From: Chthonomonas sp. UBA1950
GTDB lineage: Bacteria > Armatimonadota > Fimbriimonadia > Fimbriimonadales > Fimbriimonadaceae
Assembly: GCA_002336105.1 (NCBI GenBank)
Contig: DDEQ01000010.1
Span: 36,152-100,151, forward strand
DNA: 64,000 nucleotides
Direction: 5' to 3'
A program made the translations under genes and the position numbers. Numbering within the stretch: the stretch's first letter is position 1; each line of letters opens with the position of its first letter. Under the pieces are notes generated by a model. That model did not search any database and was not told the DNA's origin. It saw nothing but the letters and a program-made list of their open reading frames with translations. Positions 24,906 through 33,384 of the stretch are shown in pieces.

Positions 24906-26312
24906 GTGGTGGGCCGGTACCCTTTTGACGTGGTTATTGTTATAGGCGGCGGTTTTGCCGGTGTTGAATCCGCATGGGCGCTCGCCGAAAGAGGCGTCAA
25001 GGTACAGCTCCTTGAGATGCGGCCTGTCGAGAATACGCCTGCTCACACAACAACTTATCTGGCCGAACTCGTTTGCTCGAACTCACTGAAATCAAAGCTA
25101 CCTACATCCCCGGCTGGACAACTGAAAGGCGAAATGGAAGCGCTGGGTTCTGTCGTACTCTCGACGGCAAGAGAACATGAAGTTCCTGCCGGTGAAGCTC
25201 TTGGAGTAGACCGAAACGCCTTTGGCGAGGCAATCACGGCAAAGATCGCCAATCACCCCAACATCGAATTGGTTCGCGCCAAAGCCGATCCTAAGTTCAT
25301 CGAAGAGCACCTAGCTGCTGGAAACAAGGTGATTCTCGCGACGGGTCCTTTAACATCGCCGGATGTTGCAGAGTGGCTTGCTCAAAAAACTGGACGAGGT
25401 CACCTGTATTTTTACGATGCTGTGAGTCCAACCGTCGATGCAGCAACCATTGATCGGAGCATCGCTTTTTCTCAAAGTCGTTACGATAAAGGCGGCGATG
25501 ACTACCTCAATTGTCCGTTCAATAAAGAGAGCTATGAGGCATTTGTGGAAGCGCTGATTACCGCTGAACGAGCACCATTTCATGCTTTCGAAGCTGGCGG
25601 AAAGCGCGATGGCGATGGGCAAGAAGCGGAAGCCGAACTCCTTAAAAAGATCAAGTACTTCGCCGGTTGCACTCCCATCGAAGTCATTGCGGACAAAGGG
25701 GCGCGGTCCCTAGCATTTGGCAATTTCAAACCCGTTGGTCTGACTGACCCCAGAACAGGGAGGCGTCCGTGGGCAGCTTTACAACTACGACCAGAGAACA
25801 AAGAGAAATCGCTATTTTCGCTCGTGGCTTGTCAAACACGTCTCAAATGGGGGGAGCAGAAGCGCGTCTTCCGCATGGTTCCCGGTTTGGAAAACGCGGA
25901 ATTTGTTCGCTTTGGAGTTATTCACCGAAATACCTACATTGAAGCGCCAAAGGTTCTCTCATCTAACCTTGAGCTTCGCGAAATCCCAGGTTTGTTCATC
26001 GCAGGTCAACTCACAGGCGTTGAAGGGTACGTCGAAAGCGCAGCGATGGGAATTCTCGCTGGTCTGGAGGTTTTTCGGGCTCTAAATGGCTTGGAACACG
26101 TTCTCGCACCAAGACATTGCGCCTATGGCTCGCTGATGTCTCATCTGATGGATGACACTCCACGCGAATTCGCGCCGATGAACATCAACTGGGGCTTGTT
26201 CCCAGATCCGGAAGGCTCAAGCCTCAAGAGAGACAAAGACCAACGAAAGGCCAAGAAACTCGAAGCCGCACAAGTAGCTTTCCGCGAATGGCATGCAGCA
26301 CTGGCATTATGA
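24906..26312 (+). CDS. trmFO: Folate-dependent tRNA (uracil-54) methyltransferase TrmFO
   Basis: A 468-residue FAD protein that uses methylene-THF to methylate U54 in the tRNA T loop. It has the FAD loop VIGGGFAGVESAW, LLEMRPVENTPAHTT, LVCSNSLKS, the Cys-containing DDYLNCPFNKESYEAF and GQLTGVEGYVESAA. GTG start; a second GTG follows at once and either may be used. The stop overlaps the mutY ATG (ATGA). Confidence 0.95.
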   Translation: MVGRYPFDVVIVIGGGFAGVESAWALAERGVKVQLLEMRPVENTPAHTTTYLAELVCSNSLKSKLPTSPAGQLKGEMEALGSVVLSTAREHEVPAGEALGVDRNAFGEAITAKIANHPNIELVRAKADPKFIEEHLAAGNKVILATGPLTSPDVAEWLAQKTGRGHLYFYDAVSPTVDAATIDRSIAFSQSRYDKGGDDYLNCPFNKESYEAFVEALITAERAPFHAFEAGGKRDGDGQEAEAELLKKIKYFAGCTPIEVIADKGARSLAFGNFKPVGLTDPRTGRRPWAALQLRPENKEKSLFSLVACQTRLKWGEQKRVFRMVPGLENAEFVRFGVIHRNTYIEAPKVLSSNLELREIPGLFIAGQLTGVEGYVESAAMGILAGLEVFRALNGLEHVLAPRHCAYGSLMSHLMDDTPREFAPMNINWGLFPDPEGSSLKRDKDQRKAKKLEAAQVAFREWHAALAL

Positions 26313-27319
26313 GGCAAGAGCTTTTAGCTTGGTACGACAAAAATCGTCGGGCTATGCCATGGCGAGATGAGGTTTCAGCTTATCGGACTTGGGTTAGCGA
26401 AGTTATGCTTCAACAGACCCAAGTCGTAACGGTTATTCCCTTTTTTGAGCGTTGGATGGCACGGTTCCCATCGGTAGCAGCTTTAGCCGAAGCCGATGAG
26501 CAAGAGGTTCTTTCACTCTGGCAGGGACTTGGTTACTACCGCCGGGCTCGATCTTTACTCTCAGGGGCAAAGTTCATTCATGAGAACGGCCTTCCAAAAA
26601 ACCTTGCCGAATGGCTAAAAGTCCCCGGAGTTGGAAGGTACACCGCCGGTGCGATCTGCAGCATCGCCCTCCAGCAATCGGAAGCTCTCGTCGACGGAAA
26701 TGTGGAGAGAGTGTTTTCAAGATTAACGGCTAACGACTCATCAGATGCTGAGCTTAGCCGACAGGCTTGGGTCTGGGCAGAGCAAAACATCACCGGTGAG
26801 CGCCCAGGTGACTGGAATCAGGCACTCATGGAACTAGGCGCAACTGTCTGCAAACCCAAAGAACCGAACTGCCAGGAATGTCCAGTCTCAACCTTCTGTA
26901 AAGCCTTTCGGCAAGGCACCCCGACGGGGTATCCGACCCCAAAACAAAAGCGCATCGTAAAGGAACTTACCGACTACGTTTGGGTGCCTATCAGCCGAGG
27001 CCGGGCTGGCATAGAGCAGATCCCATCGGGGCAATGGTGGGAGGGGATGTGGCAGTTCCCTCGCGCATCGTCTTCATCCCAACTAGAGGAACGGTTTGGC
27101 AACCAATGGCTGACCAGTCTGATTTCGTTTCGCCATCAGGTTACACACCACCGAATTCAGGTTGTTGCCAGCATCATTCATCTCGATCTGCCAGAAAAAT
27201 CTCTGGTGTGGGTTTCCTTTGAGGAACTCGCTCAACGAGCAATGCCAGCACCTCAGCGAAAAATCGCGAAGGCGATGTTACACACAGTCAAGCCTGAAAG
27301 TCCATTAAATCCGTCATAA
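26309..27319 (+). CDS. mutY: A/G-specific adenine glycosylase MutY
   Basis: A 336-residue glycosylase that removes A opposite 8-oxoG. The catalytic Glu is in SEVMLQQTQV, the HhH in LKVPGVGRYTAGAI, the catalytic Asp in ALVDGNVERV, and the 4Fe-4S ligands follow the C-x6-C-x2-C-x5-C pattern (CKPKEPNCQECPVSTFC). The C-terminal NUDIX-like domain for 8-oxoG recognition is present. The ATG at 26309 overlaps the trmFO stop; an earlier in-frame ATG at 26288 would add seven residues. It works with the OGG-type enzyme at 19021. Confidence 0.94.
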   Translation: MRQELLAWYDKNRRAMPWRDEVSAYRTWVSEVMLQQTQVVTVIPFFERWMARFPSVAALAEADEQEVLSLWQGLGYYRRARSLLSGAKFIHENGLPKNLAEWLKVPGVGRYTAGAICSIALQQSEALVDGNVERVFSRLTANDSSDAELSRQAWVWAEQNITGERPGDWNQALMELGATVCKPKEPNCQECPVSTFCKAFRQGTPTGYPTPKQKRIVKELTDYVWVPISRGRAGIEQIPSGQWWEGMWQFPRASSSSQLEERFGNQWLTSLISFRHQVTHHRIQVVASIIHLDLPEKSLVWVSFEELAQRAMPAPQRKIAKAMLHTVKPESPLNPS

Positions 27320-27320
27320 T
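27315..27320 (+). promoter_or_regulatory. Leaderless-type -10 (CATAAT) of pyrR
   Basis: CATAAT ends seven bases (CGAATCT) before the pyrR ATG and lies inside the last codons of mutY. If used, the mRNA has no leader, which would leave no room for a PyrR-binding attenuator before pyrR itself. Confidence 0.45.
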
Positions 27321-27327
27321 CGAATCT

Positions 27328-27894
27328 ATGGGCGCAGTGTTGCTCGATGCCGGAGATATGCGACGAACCTTGGGTCGTATGGCGCACGAAATTCTTGAAG
27401 CCAACCAAGGGGCTGATCAGCTTGTAGTCGTCGGAATTCTTCGGCGAGGATGGCCTATCGCCAAACGTTTGGCCTTCCTGATGACTCAGATTGAAGGAAC
27501 AACTGTTCCCTGCGGAAAAATTGATATTCGGGCATACCGCGACGATAAACCCATCATCGAGAACGATGCGACCGAGATCCCCTTTGAGGTCACGGGGCGC
27601 AACGTCATTTTGGTTGACGAAGTGATTTACACCGCTCGAACAGCCAGAGCAGCGCTTGATGCGCTGATGCGGTTTGGCCGGCCCAATTCGGTTCAACTGG
27701 CTGTACTGGTTGATCGCGGTCATCGCGAACTTCCAATCGAGCCCAATTACTGTGGCCGCAAGATTCAGACTGAAAAGTCCGACCACATCATTGTCAAAGT
27801 GAACGAATACGACAACGAAGACGCCGTTGTCTTAGAAAAATCTGGCGCAGAACTTGACTCCCCTGGTAAACCCCTTACAGAAAAGGCAGTATGA
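27328..27894 (+). CDS. pyrR: Bifunctional pyrimidine regulator / uracil phosphoribosyltransferase PyrR
   Basis: A 188-residue PRTase. The PRPP motif reads NVILVDEVIYTARTARAA (about residues 92-109), and VLVDRGHRELPI follows. PyrR senses UMP/UTP and regulates pyr genes by binding mRNA in Firmicutes and others; it may have only enzymatic or DNA/RNA-binding roles elsewhere. The C-terminus is about ten residues longer than in Bacillus. The stop overlaps the pyrB ATG (ATGA). Confidence 0.93.
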   Translation: MGAVLLDAGDMRRTLGRMAHEILEANQGADQLVVVGILRRGWPIAKRLAFLMTQIEGTTVPCGKIDIRAYRDDKPIIENDATEIPFEVTGRNVILVDEVIYTARTARAALDALMRFGRPNSVQLAVLVDRGHRELPIEPNYCGRKIQTEKSDHIIVKVNEYDNEDAVVLEKSGAELDSPGKPLTEKAV

Positions 27895-28826
27895 AGCACC
27901 TACTCGGCATTCGTCATCTAGAAAAGTCTCAAATCGAGGAGCTACTCTCGATCTCGGCAGATTTTAAGCTGCGAGTCATCGAGGGCAAGGCTGTTCCGCA
28001 AATCAAGGACAAAGTAGTCGGGATGCTGTTCTTCGAGAACTCAACTCGAACTCGCGTAAGCTTTGAGCAAGCAGCTCACTACCTTGGGCTCAAGTCAACA
28101 AACTTCGCGGCATCCAGCTCAAGCATGAACAAGGGCGAGACGCTGAAAGACACGATTCTGACTTTACGTTATGAGCGCTTGGATGGCCTAATCATTCGTC
28201 ACAAGCTCTCTGGCGCGCCTAGCCTTGCTGCTCGATACTTCGGGGGGCCAGTTCTCAATGCTGGGGACGGCCAACACGAGCACCCAACACAAGCGCTCAG
28301 CGATGCTCTAACGATCATCGAGCGAAAAGGGGACCTATCCAACCTACGAATTGCTATCGTAGGTGATGTAGAGCATTCTCGAGTGGCTCGTTCCAACGCA
28401 TGGCTGATGAGCCATATGGGAGCAGATGTTCGATTTGTCGGTCCGCGAACTTTAATTCCTCCGCACACCGCACTGCTACCTGGCAAAGTTTTTTATGACC
28501 TCGAAGCAGGCTTGGAAGGCGCAGACGTCATCATGTGTTTACGCCTTCAAAAAGAGCGGATGGCAGAAGGCATGCTCAGCTCGATCAATGAGTATGCAGC
28601 GATGTACCAGATCAACAAAGAAACCATCCGGTTTGCTAACAAGAACTGTCTGGTCATGCATCCTGGCCCGCTAAATCGTGGCATTGAAGTTGACGACTTC
28701 GCCGCTGACAGCACCCAAAGTGCCATTACCGCTCAGATTGAAAATGGCATTTTCGTTCGAATGGCGGGTCTCTACTGGACCTTCTCCTCGGTAGAGGCAG
28801 ATAAGGCTTCAGCAAAGAAGAAGTAA
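27891..28826 (+). CDS. pyrB: Aspartate carbamoyltransferase catalytic subunit
   Basis: A 311-residue enzyme making carbamoyl-aspartate in pyrimidine synthesis. The carbamoyl-phosphate site reads FENSTRTRVSFEQAA (about residue 47), with HEHPTQALSDAL and the C-terminal VMHPGPLNRGIEV. It overlaps pyrR by four bases. No pyrC follows; the next gene is an unrelated exported protein. Confidence 0.95.
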   Translation: MKHLLGIRHLEKSQIEELLSISADFKLRVIEGKAVPQIKDKVVGMLFFENSTRTRVSFEQAAHYLGLKSTNFAASSSSMNKGETLKDTILTLRYERLDGLIIRHKLSGAPSLAARYFGGPVLNAGDGQHEHPTQALSDALTIIERKGDLSNLRIAIVGDVEHSRVARSNAWLMSHMGADVRFVGPRTLIPPHTALLPGKVFYDLEAGLEGADVIMCLRLQKERMAEGMLSSINEYAAMYQINKETIRFANKNCLVMHPGPLNRGIEVDDFAADSTQSAITAQIENGIFVRMAGLYWTFSSVEADKASAKKK

Positions 28827-28829
28827 GCC

Positions 28830-29345
28830 ATGCCGATTCTATTAACCGCGCTTTTTGCCACACAAATCGTACCTGTGTGGCAAAAAGCATATCTTCCTGT
28901 AGTCAAAAGTCTAGATACGGCTATCGGCGTCGTCAAGCCAAAACTGAAAACCGACCAGGTGACGATTGTTGTTTGGCGCTTTCACCCTGGTCAGGCAACC
29001 CAAGGTTTGGTAGCAAAACGAAACAAAGGCCAGTGGTTTGGATCTCGATATCTCGCCACCGGCACAACTCCCATTGCGATTCCAGGCGAACCTAAGCAAG
29101 GGTGGGAAACGATCGGCAAGTGGATGCTTAAGAACCAGATCATAACTTTTCCTGATCAGTCTTTGTTGCCAAAAGACAAGATCAAGACGAGCAAAGCCTC
29201 AGATACGATTGTGGTCCGTATCATGATTCCAGATGATGATCGAAGGTTTGGATTTGTCGGTTATGCTGACCACCCGAAGCGCTACGGCGAGCAGATGTTC
29301 GGCAAAATGATCGAACCCGCTCTCAAGTTCATGAGTGCGAAGTAG
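28830..29345 (+). CDS. Hypothetical exported protein
   Basis: A 171-residue protein with a short hydrophobic N-terminus (about 1-14), no recognised family, and a basic, beta-rich body. It starts three bases after the pyrB stop, so it is probably in the same transcript. Its first codons contain a perfect 15-bp inverted repeat (28850-28888), which could affect translation or end the pyr transcript early. Followed by a very strong hairpin. Confidence 0.6.
   Translation: MPILLTALFATQIVPVWQKAYLPVVKSLDTAIGVVKPKLKTDQVTIVVWRFHPGQATQGLVAKRNKGQWFGSRYLATGTTPIAIPGEPKQGWETIGKWMLKNQIITFPDQSLLPKDKIKTSKASDTIVVRIMIPDDDRRFGFVGYADHPKRYGEQMFGKMIEPALKFMSAK
28850..28888 (+). repeat. Perfect 15-bp inverted repeat in the start of the 28830 gene
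   Basis: GCTTTTTGCCACACA (28850-28864) and its complement (28874-28888) are separated by nine bases, 23 bases after the pyrB stop. It encodes part of the signal-like N-terminus of the 28830 product. Possible processing site or attenuating hairpin; no U tract follows. Confidence 0.7.
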
Positions 29346-29356
29346 CCCTGGTCTAC

Positions 29357-29406
29357 AAATACGAAACGAGGCGGAAAGAATCATCTTTCCGCCTCGTTTC
29401 GTATTT
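29357..29406 (+). terminator. Bidirectional terminator, 23-bp perfect stem
   Basis: Arms 29357-29379 and 29384-29406 are perfectly complementary with a four-base loop (ATCA). The stem ends with AAAT/ATTT, giving short U runs in both directions. It separates the convergent 28830 gene and the E2 gene. Confidence 0.88.
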
Positions 29407-29412
29407 GAACTC

Positions 29413-30705
29413 TTATTTAAAGAAGTCGAACTTCTGGAGTTTGTCGCGAACAGCGGCAAGGAACTTGCCGGCTAGTAGACCGTCAATCAATCGATGATCG
29501 TATGTGAGCACTAGGTGCATGATCGACCGAATGGCGATCATATCATCGATTACGACGGCTTCCTTATTGATGGCATAGGTTCCAAGGATTCCTGCCTGAG
29601 GAGCATTGATCATCGGCGTTCCAAAAAGAGCACCATAGGTGCCTGGGTTTGTTAAGGTAAAAGATCCGCCCTGAACATCTGACGGCTTGAGCGAGTTACT
29701 TCGCGCAGCTTTAGCAATTGATTCAAGGTCCTTCGCGAGTTCGATCAAACTCTTGTTTTGGCAGTCTCGAATGACGGGAACGATGAGACCTTCGTCGCCT
29801 TTCGCTCCGAGTGCAACGGCCACGCCAATGTGAACTCCACCATTCATCAAGATTTGGTTATCCGGCGTTAGCTGAGCATTTACAAGCGGAAACTCAAGCA
29901 GAGCTTCGGTGAGAGCTTTGATGAAGAACGGAGTATAGGTGAGCTTTACGCCGTAGGTCTCCAAGAAAGAGTCTTTGTTGAGCGTTCGGAACTTCACCAT
30001 ATTGGTGACGTCGACTTGTGTAACCGTCGAAACAGTCGGAACCTGCGAGGCTCGGACCATCGCATCAGCGATCATCTTTCGCATTCCGGCGAGCGGCACC
30101 AACTTCTGGTCTCCAGCGGCAACAGTCGGAGTAACGGGCTTTGGCTCGGGAGCAGGTTTGGAAACTTGCGTCACGACAGGCGCAACTGGCTGAACCGAAG
30201 CAGGTGCGGCAGGTGACTTTCGACCACTGGCGATGTACGCCTCTAAATCCTTCTTGGTAACTCGACCACTTTCACCCGTGCCAGCGATTGCCGCGAGTTC
30301 GTCGTCAGATACTCCTCGTTCCTTAGCCATCGAGCGGACAACCGGCGTGAACCACTTCTTACTACCGTCGGAAGCGATTTTCACTTCAGTCGGTTCGCCT
30401 TTAGCAACGGCATCTACCGCCGGAGCCGATGCAGGAGCAGTCGCAACCGGAGCATCACCAACCTCACCAGGTGCAGAGATGATGCCCATGGCTTTGAAAA
30501 CTTCAACTAGACTCCCTTCAGGAATCAAAATCTTCGTTAAGATTCCAGACGCAGGGGCTGGCAGTTCAGTGTTGACTTTGTCGGTCATGATTTCCACAAC
30601 CGGCTCATCTTCTTTGACAAACTCGCCTTCTTTCTTAAGCCATCGACTCACGGTGCCTTCGTGAACCGACTCGCCAAGCTCTGGCATCAAAATCTCAACG
30701 GGCAT
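29413..30705 (-). CDS. Dihydrolipoamide acyltransferase (E2) of a 2-oxoacid dehydrogenase complex
   Basis: A 430-residue E2: lipoyl domain with the modified Lys in MTDKVNTELPAPASG (about residue 42), an Ala/Pro linker, an E3/E1-binding domain with VRSMAKERGV and GRVTKKDLEAYI, a second Pro/Val linker and the catalytic domain with TYDHRLIDG (His 404). It transfers acyl groups to CoA. A single lipoyl domain and the sequence resemble branched-chain or pyruvate E2 proteins; the true substrate cannot be read. E1 and E3 genes are not in the window. It follows the DUF3445 gene by about ten bases on the same strand. Confidence 0.9.
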   Translation of the reverse strand: MPVEILMPELGESVHEGTVSRWLKKEGEFVKEDEPVVEIMTDKVNTELPAPASGILTKILIPEGSLVEVFKAMGIISAPGEVGDAPVATAPASAPAVDAVAKGEPTEVKIASDGSKKWFTPVVRSMAKERGVSDDELAAIAGTGESGRVTKKDLEAYIASGRKSPAAPASVQPVAPVVTQVSKPAPEPKPVTPTVAAGDQKLVPLAGMRKMIADAMVRASQVPTVSTVTQVDVTNMVKFRTLNKDSFLETYGVKLTYTPFFIKALTEALLEFPLVNAQLTPDNQILMNGGVHIGVAVALGAKGDEGLIVPVIRDCQNKSLIELAKDLESIAKAARSNSLKPSDVQGGSFTLTNPGTYGALFGTPMINAPQAGILGTYAINKEAVVIDDMIAIRSIMHLVLTYDHRLIDGLLAGKFLAAVRDKLQKFDFFK

Positions 30706-30715
30706 GGATAAGAGT

Positions 30716-31627
30716 TTACCGGGTTCTTGTCAATTGTTCGACAAGACCTAACCATTCCTTGTCAAGTCCCTTATATTGCCTCTGTTCAGGAGACATTGAT
30801 TCCAAGGCTGACAGGAGAGAGGTTCTTAATTCATCATCGGCAAGAACAACCTGTGACTGCACATAACTCACTCGAATAATAAAGATTGCTGCTCCAACCT
30901 CGGGAAGCCCCCAAGTGACTTGTCGTTCGACTCGAACCACGAATGGCTTCGAATCAAACTGCCGTCCGTTCCATTCTGCGGCATCAACGCCTTCGGGAAC
31001 AACGGGATGGTGGTTTAGTTGAACATCTGTCTCAACTCCCCAAACAAACCGAGTCCACGGCCCCCGAACGATCATCATGTCAACGAGCCCTTTTGCGCCT
31101 CGGTTGACCTTTTCCATTCCTGGAACTACCGTATGGCCGTCGAAGAAGGACTGCCCAACTTTTTCTGCCGGGTTCCAATGGCTAGGAAAACAGACATTCA
31201 CATACGAAAGCCAGTCCCGCTTCGATTCCCCTTCACCCTCAGTAGAAACAACCGCCATGTCCTCTTGGACAAATCGGAGCATTGAATCAAGATTAGCCTC
31301 TAGGAACTCGCCGTTCAGAAGACAACGAAGCCCGTATTTATCGGCAACAAAGGCTTCTGGATGTTCAACCAATAGTTTTTCGTGAACCCACTCCGTGACG
31401 GCATTCTCAACCTCCGGTGATAATTCTTGGCGACAAACGTGAAGGCTCTTCCTTTTCAGCGAAGATAGCTTTGCCTCGCGGTACTTCGCCCAATCGCTAT
31501 CAATCTGAAAGGCGAACTTGTCTGCAACGCCATTCCCAAAGTCGGTTCCAAGCGGCTTCATAGCCGGCGAGAGATCATAGATGCCTTTAGTCCAAGGAGT
31601 GTAGACAGCTGGTTTAGGCAGGTTCAC
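30716..31627 (-). CDS. DUF3445 family protein, heme-dependent oxidative N-demethylase-like
   Basis: A 303-residue protein. The CFPSHWNPAEKVGQSF segment followed by DGHTVVPG, the RQELSPEVENAV start and the ETDVQLNHH region resemble DUF3445 proteins. Some members of that family are haem-dependent N-demethylases of dimethylamine-type substrates; activity here is inference. It lies just before the E2 gene, divergent from the aldolase. No membrane segments or signal peptide. Confidence 0.72.
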   Translation of the reverse strand: MNLPKPAVYTPWTKGIYDLSPAMKPLGTDFGNGVADKFAFQIDSDWAKYREAKLSSLKRKSLHVCRQELSPEVENAVTEWVHEKLLVEHPEAFVADKYGLRCLLNGEFLEANLDSMLRFVQEDMAVVSTEGEGESKRDWLSYVNVCFPSHWNPAEKVGQSFFDGHTVVPGMEKVNRGAKGLVDMMIVRGPWTRFVWGVETDVQLNHHPVVPEGVDAAEWNGRQFDSKPFVVRVERQVTWGLPEVGAAIFIIRVSYVQSQVVLADDELRTSLLSALESMSPEQRQYKGLDKEWLGLVEQLTRTR

Positions 31628-31712
31628 GCAATGATTCTAGCCTCAGGAAGGTTTCCATGCGCACTTACCCGCCAGAACCATAACCTAAGGATCGCATTAA
31701 GTGACACATAGG

Positions 31713-31718
31713 TAGCCT
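31713..31718 (+). promoter_or_regulatory. Candidate leaderless-type -10 (TAGCCT) of the aldolase gene
   Basis: TAGCCT ends six bases (GAATTA) before the ATG at 31725. It matches the spacing seen elsewhere but is a weak box. Confidence 0.35.
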
Positions 31719-31724
31719 GAATTA

Positions 31725-32555
31725 ATGGAACGGATTGATCGCTCTCTTTGGCCAACTACACGTGACATCATTGCTGGTCTTGGCGACATCGGTCGACGTC
31801 TCGTCGAGATTCAGGCAAGTGAAGGAGCCTCCGGAAACATTTCCGTTTTGGTCGGTTGGAACATTCCTGCTCCCGAAGAATTCAACGAAGTCGAAGAAAT
31901 TGACTGCCCGATTTCGGTCCCAGAATTGTCTGGCGCTAGCTTCTTTGTCACCGGTTCGGGGCGACGACTTCGTGAGCTTGACCGAGATCCGCTCAGCATT
32001 CTTGCTTTCGTTACGATCCTTGAAGGCGGAAAAAGATGCTTGGTATCAAGTGCTCCTCAACGCCTCTTTGAGAGACCCACTTCCGAATTCAACTCACACC
32101 TTTCGGTACACGCTCAGCACGTTAACAACGGTGGAAAGGGATTGCATACGGTTGTTCACGCTCAGCCGCTCTATCTAACGTATCTCAGTCATATCGAAGA
32201 TTATCGCGATGAACTGACGATGAACCGACGCATTCTTCGCTGGCAACCCGAAACTATGGTGACGTTGCCCGAAGGCATCGGAGTCCTTCCATTTCTTATG
32301 CCAGGTTCGGAAGAGCTGAGGAACGCGACGACTGAGAAAATGAAAGACCATCGCATTGTGCTTTGGTCCTGTCACGGCGTCATGACCCGTTCTAATTTAT
32401 CGATCAAACGTGCAGTCGACCTCATTGAATATGTCGAAGCTGCCGCTCACTACGAGTATCTGAATCTGTCAGCAGGTAACAAGTCAACCGGCCTAGCAGA
32501 TACCGATATGCGCCGCATCGCTGATTCTTTTGGTAAGACGCAGAAGTTCTTCTAA
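31725..32555 (+). CDS. Class II aldolase, rhamnulose-1-phosphate aldolase-like
   Basis: A 276-residue class II aldolase. EGASGNISV, TGSGRRLREL, the catalytic Glu region in TSEFNSHLSVH, VVHAQPLYLTYL, the long RRILRWQPET segment and WSCHGVMTR are consistent with RhaD-like enzymes. These use zinc held by three His to cleave ketose-1-phosphates. In this protein the usual HxH pair appears as VxH (VVHAQ), so one classic ligand may be supplied by another residue. It stands alone, upstream of the ribosomal protein island. Substrate is inferred. Confidence 0.78.
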   Translation: MERIDRSLWPTTRDIIAGLGDIGRRLVEIQASEGASGNISVLVGWNIPAPEEFNEVEEIDCPISVPELSGASFFVTGSGRRLRELDRDPLSILAFVTILEGGKRCLVSSAPQRLFERPTSEFNSHLSVHAQHVNNGGKGLHTVVHAQPLYLTYLSHIEDYRDELTMNRRILRWQPETMVTLPEGIGVLPFLMPGSEELRNATTEKMKDHRIVLWSCHGVMTRSNLSIKRAVDLIEYVEAAAHYEYLNLSAGNKSTGLADTDMRRIADSFGKTQKFF

Positions 32556-32592
32556 GACTTTGCGGGCTCATTTCGCGCTCAGTCAGATCGGG

Positions 32593-32598
32593 TATAGT
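32593..32598 (+). promoter_or_regulatory. -10 box (TATAGT) of the ribosomal protein operon
   Basis: TATAGT precedes a ~150-base leader to rplC. No strong -35 is visible. Confidence 0.5.
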
Positions 32599-32699
32599 TT
32601 GTTGTTGCGTTTGTGTGTCACATACTAGCGCAGCAACGCTTCGTAGTCTCACCAGTCGGGACGACCCCATGCGTACAAGTTACGACGGGGCAACGCCAG

Positions 32700-32717
32700 G
32701 TTTCGATTCGTCGAAAC
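32700..32717 (+). promoter_or_regulatory. UUCG-capped hairpin in the rplC leader
   Basis: GTTTCGA-TTCG-TCGAAAC: a perfect seven-bp stem with the very stable UUCG tetraloop, 26 bases before the Shine-Dalgarno of rplC. An additional nine-bp stem with one G-U pair (32601-32609 with 32629-32637) lies upstream. These could be part of an autoregulatory leader; no known L4 site was identified. Confidence 0.45.
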
Positions 32718-32754
32718 GGACACGGCGGTGGACATTGAAGCGAAGGAACAAAAT

Positions 32755-33381
32755 ATGATCCAGGGAATCCTGGGAACGAAGATTGGCATGACCCACCTCT
32801 TCACCGAAGAGGGCAAGATGGTTCCAGTAACCGTCGTGCAGGCTGGTCCAGTCTACGTGACCCAACTAAAAACAGAAGATAAAGACGGCTACACAGCCGT
32901 TCAAGTCGGGTTTGGCGAGGCAAAAATGAAGCACCTCACCTTCCCGAAGTACGGCCACCTCAAGAAGGCTGGCGTGACCAAGAACCTCCGCACTCTTCGA
33001 GAGTTTCGAGTTGACTCAGTAGACGGGCTAGCGCTCGGTCAAGAGATCAACGTTGAGATCTTCGTTGAAGGCGAAAAGGTGACTGTTACCGGAACGAGCA
33101 AGGGACGAGGCTTCGCCGGTGGTGTTAAGCGATACCACTTCAAGGGTCAGCATATGACTCACGGCTACATGACTCACCGACGACCGCTCTCAAACGGTGC
33201 AACTGGTCCGCAGAGGGTCTTCAAGGGTTCACGACGACCGGGCCATATGGGTACCGATCGAGTGACGCAAAAGGGCCTCAAAGTTGTTAAGGTCGACACG
33301 GAAAGAAACCTCCTTCTCATCGATGGTAGCGTTCCTGGTCCGAACGGCGGCCTCGTGACCATTAATAAGGCGGTGCGCTAA
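32755..33381 (+). CDS. rplC: Ribosomal protein L3
   Basis: A 208-residue large-subunit protein. It begins IQGILGTKIGMTHLF and contains SKGRGFAGGVKRY and the GHMGTDRVT signature. The start at 32755 has AAGGA seven bases upstream; an in-frame GTG at 32728 is not needed. It is the first gene of the four-gene island; the usual upstream rpsJ (S10) is absent. Confidence 0.97.
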   Translation: MIQGILGTKIGMTHLFTEEGKMVPVTVVQAGPVYVTQLKTEDKDGYTAVQVGFGEAKMKHLTFPKYGHLKKAGVTKNLRTLREFRVDSVDGLALGQEINVEIFVEGEKVTVTGTSKGRGFAGGVKRYHFKGQHMTHGYMTHRRPLSNGATGPQRVFKGSRRPGHMGTDRVTQKGLKVVKVDTERNLLLIDGSVPGPNGGLVTINKAVR

Positions 33382-33384
33382 ACC

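Noticed and set aside
30233..30664. 143-codon plus-strand frame opposite the E2 gene
   Set aside because: Shadow of the Ala/Pro-rich E2 linkers on the other strand.
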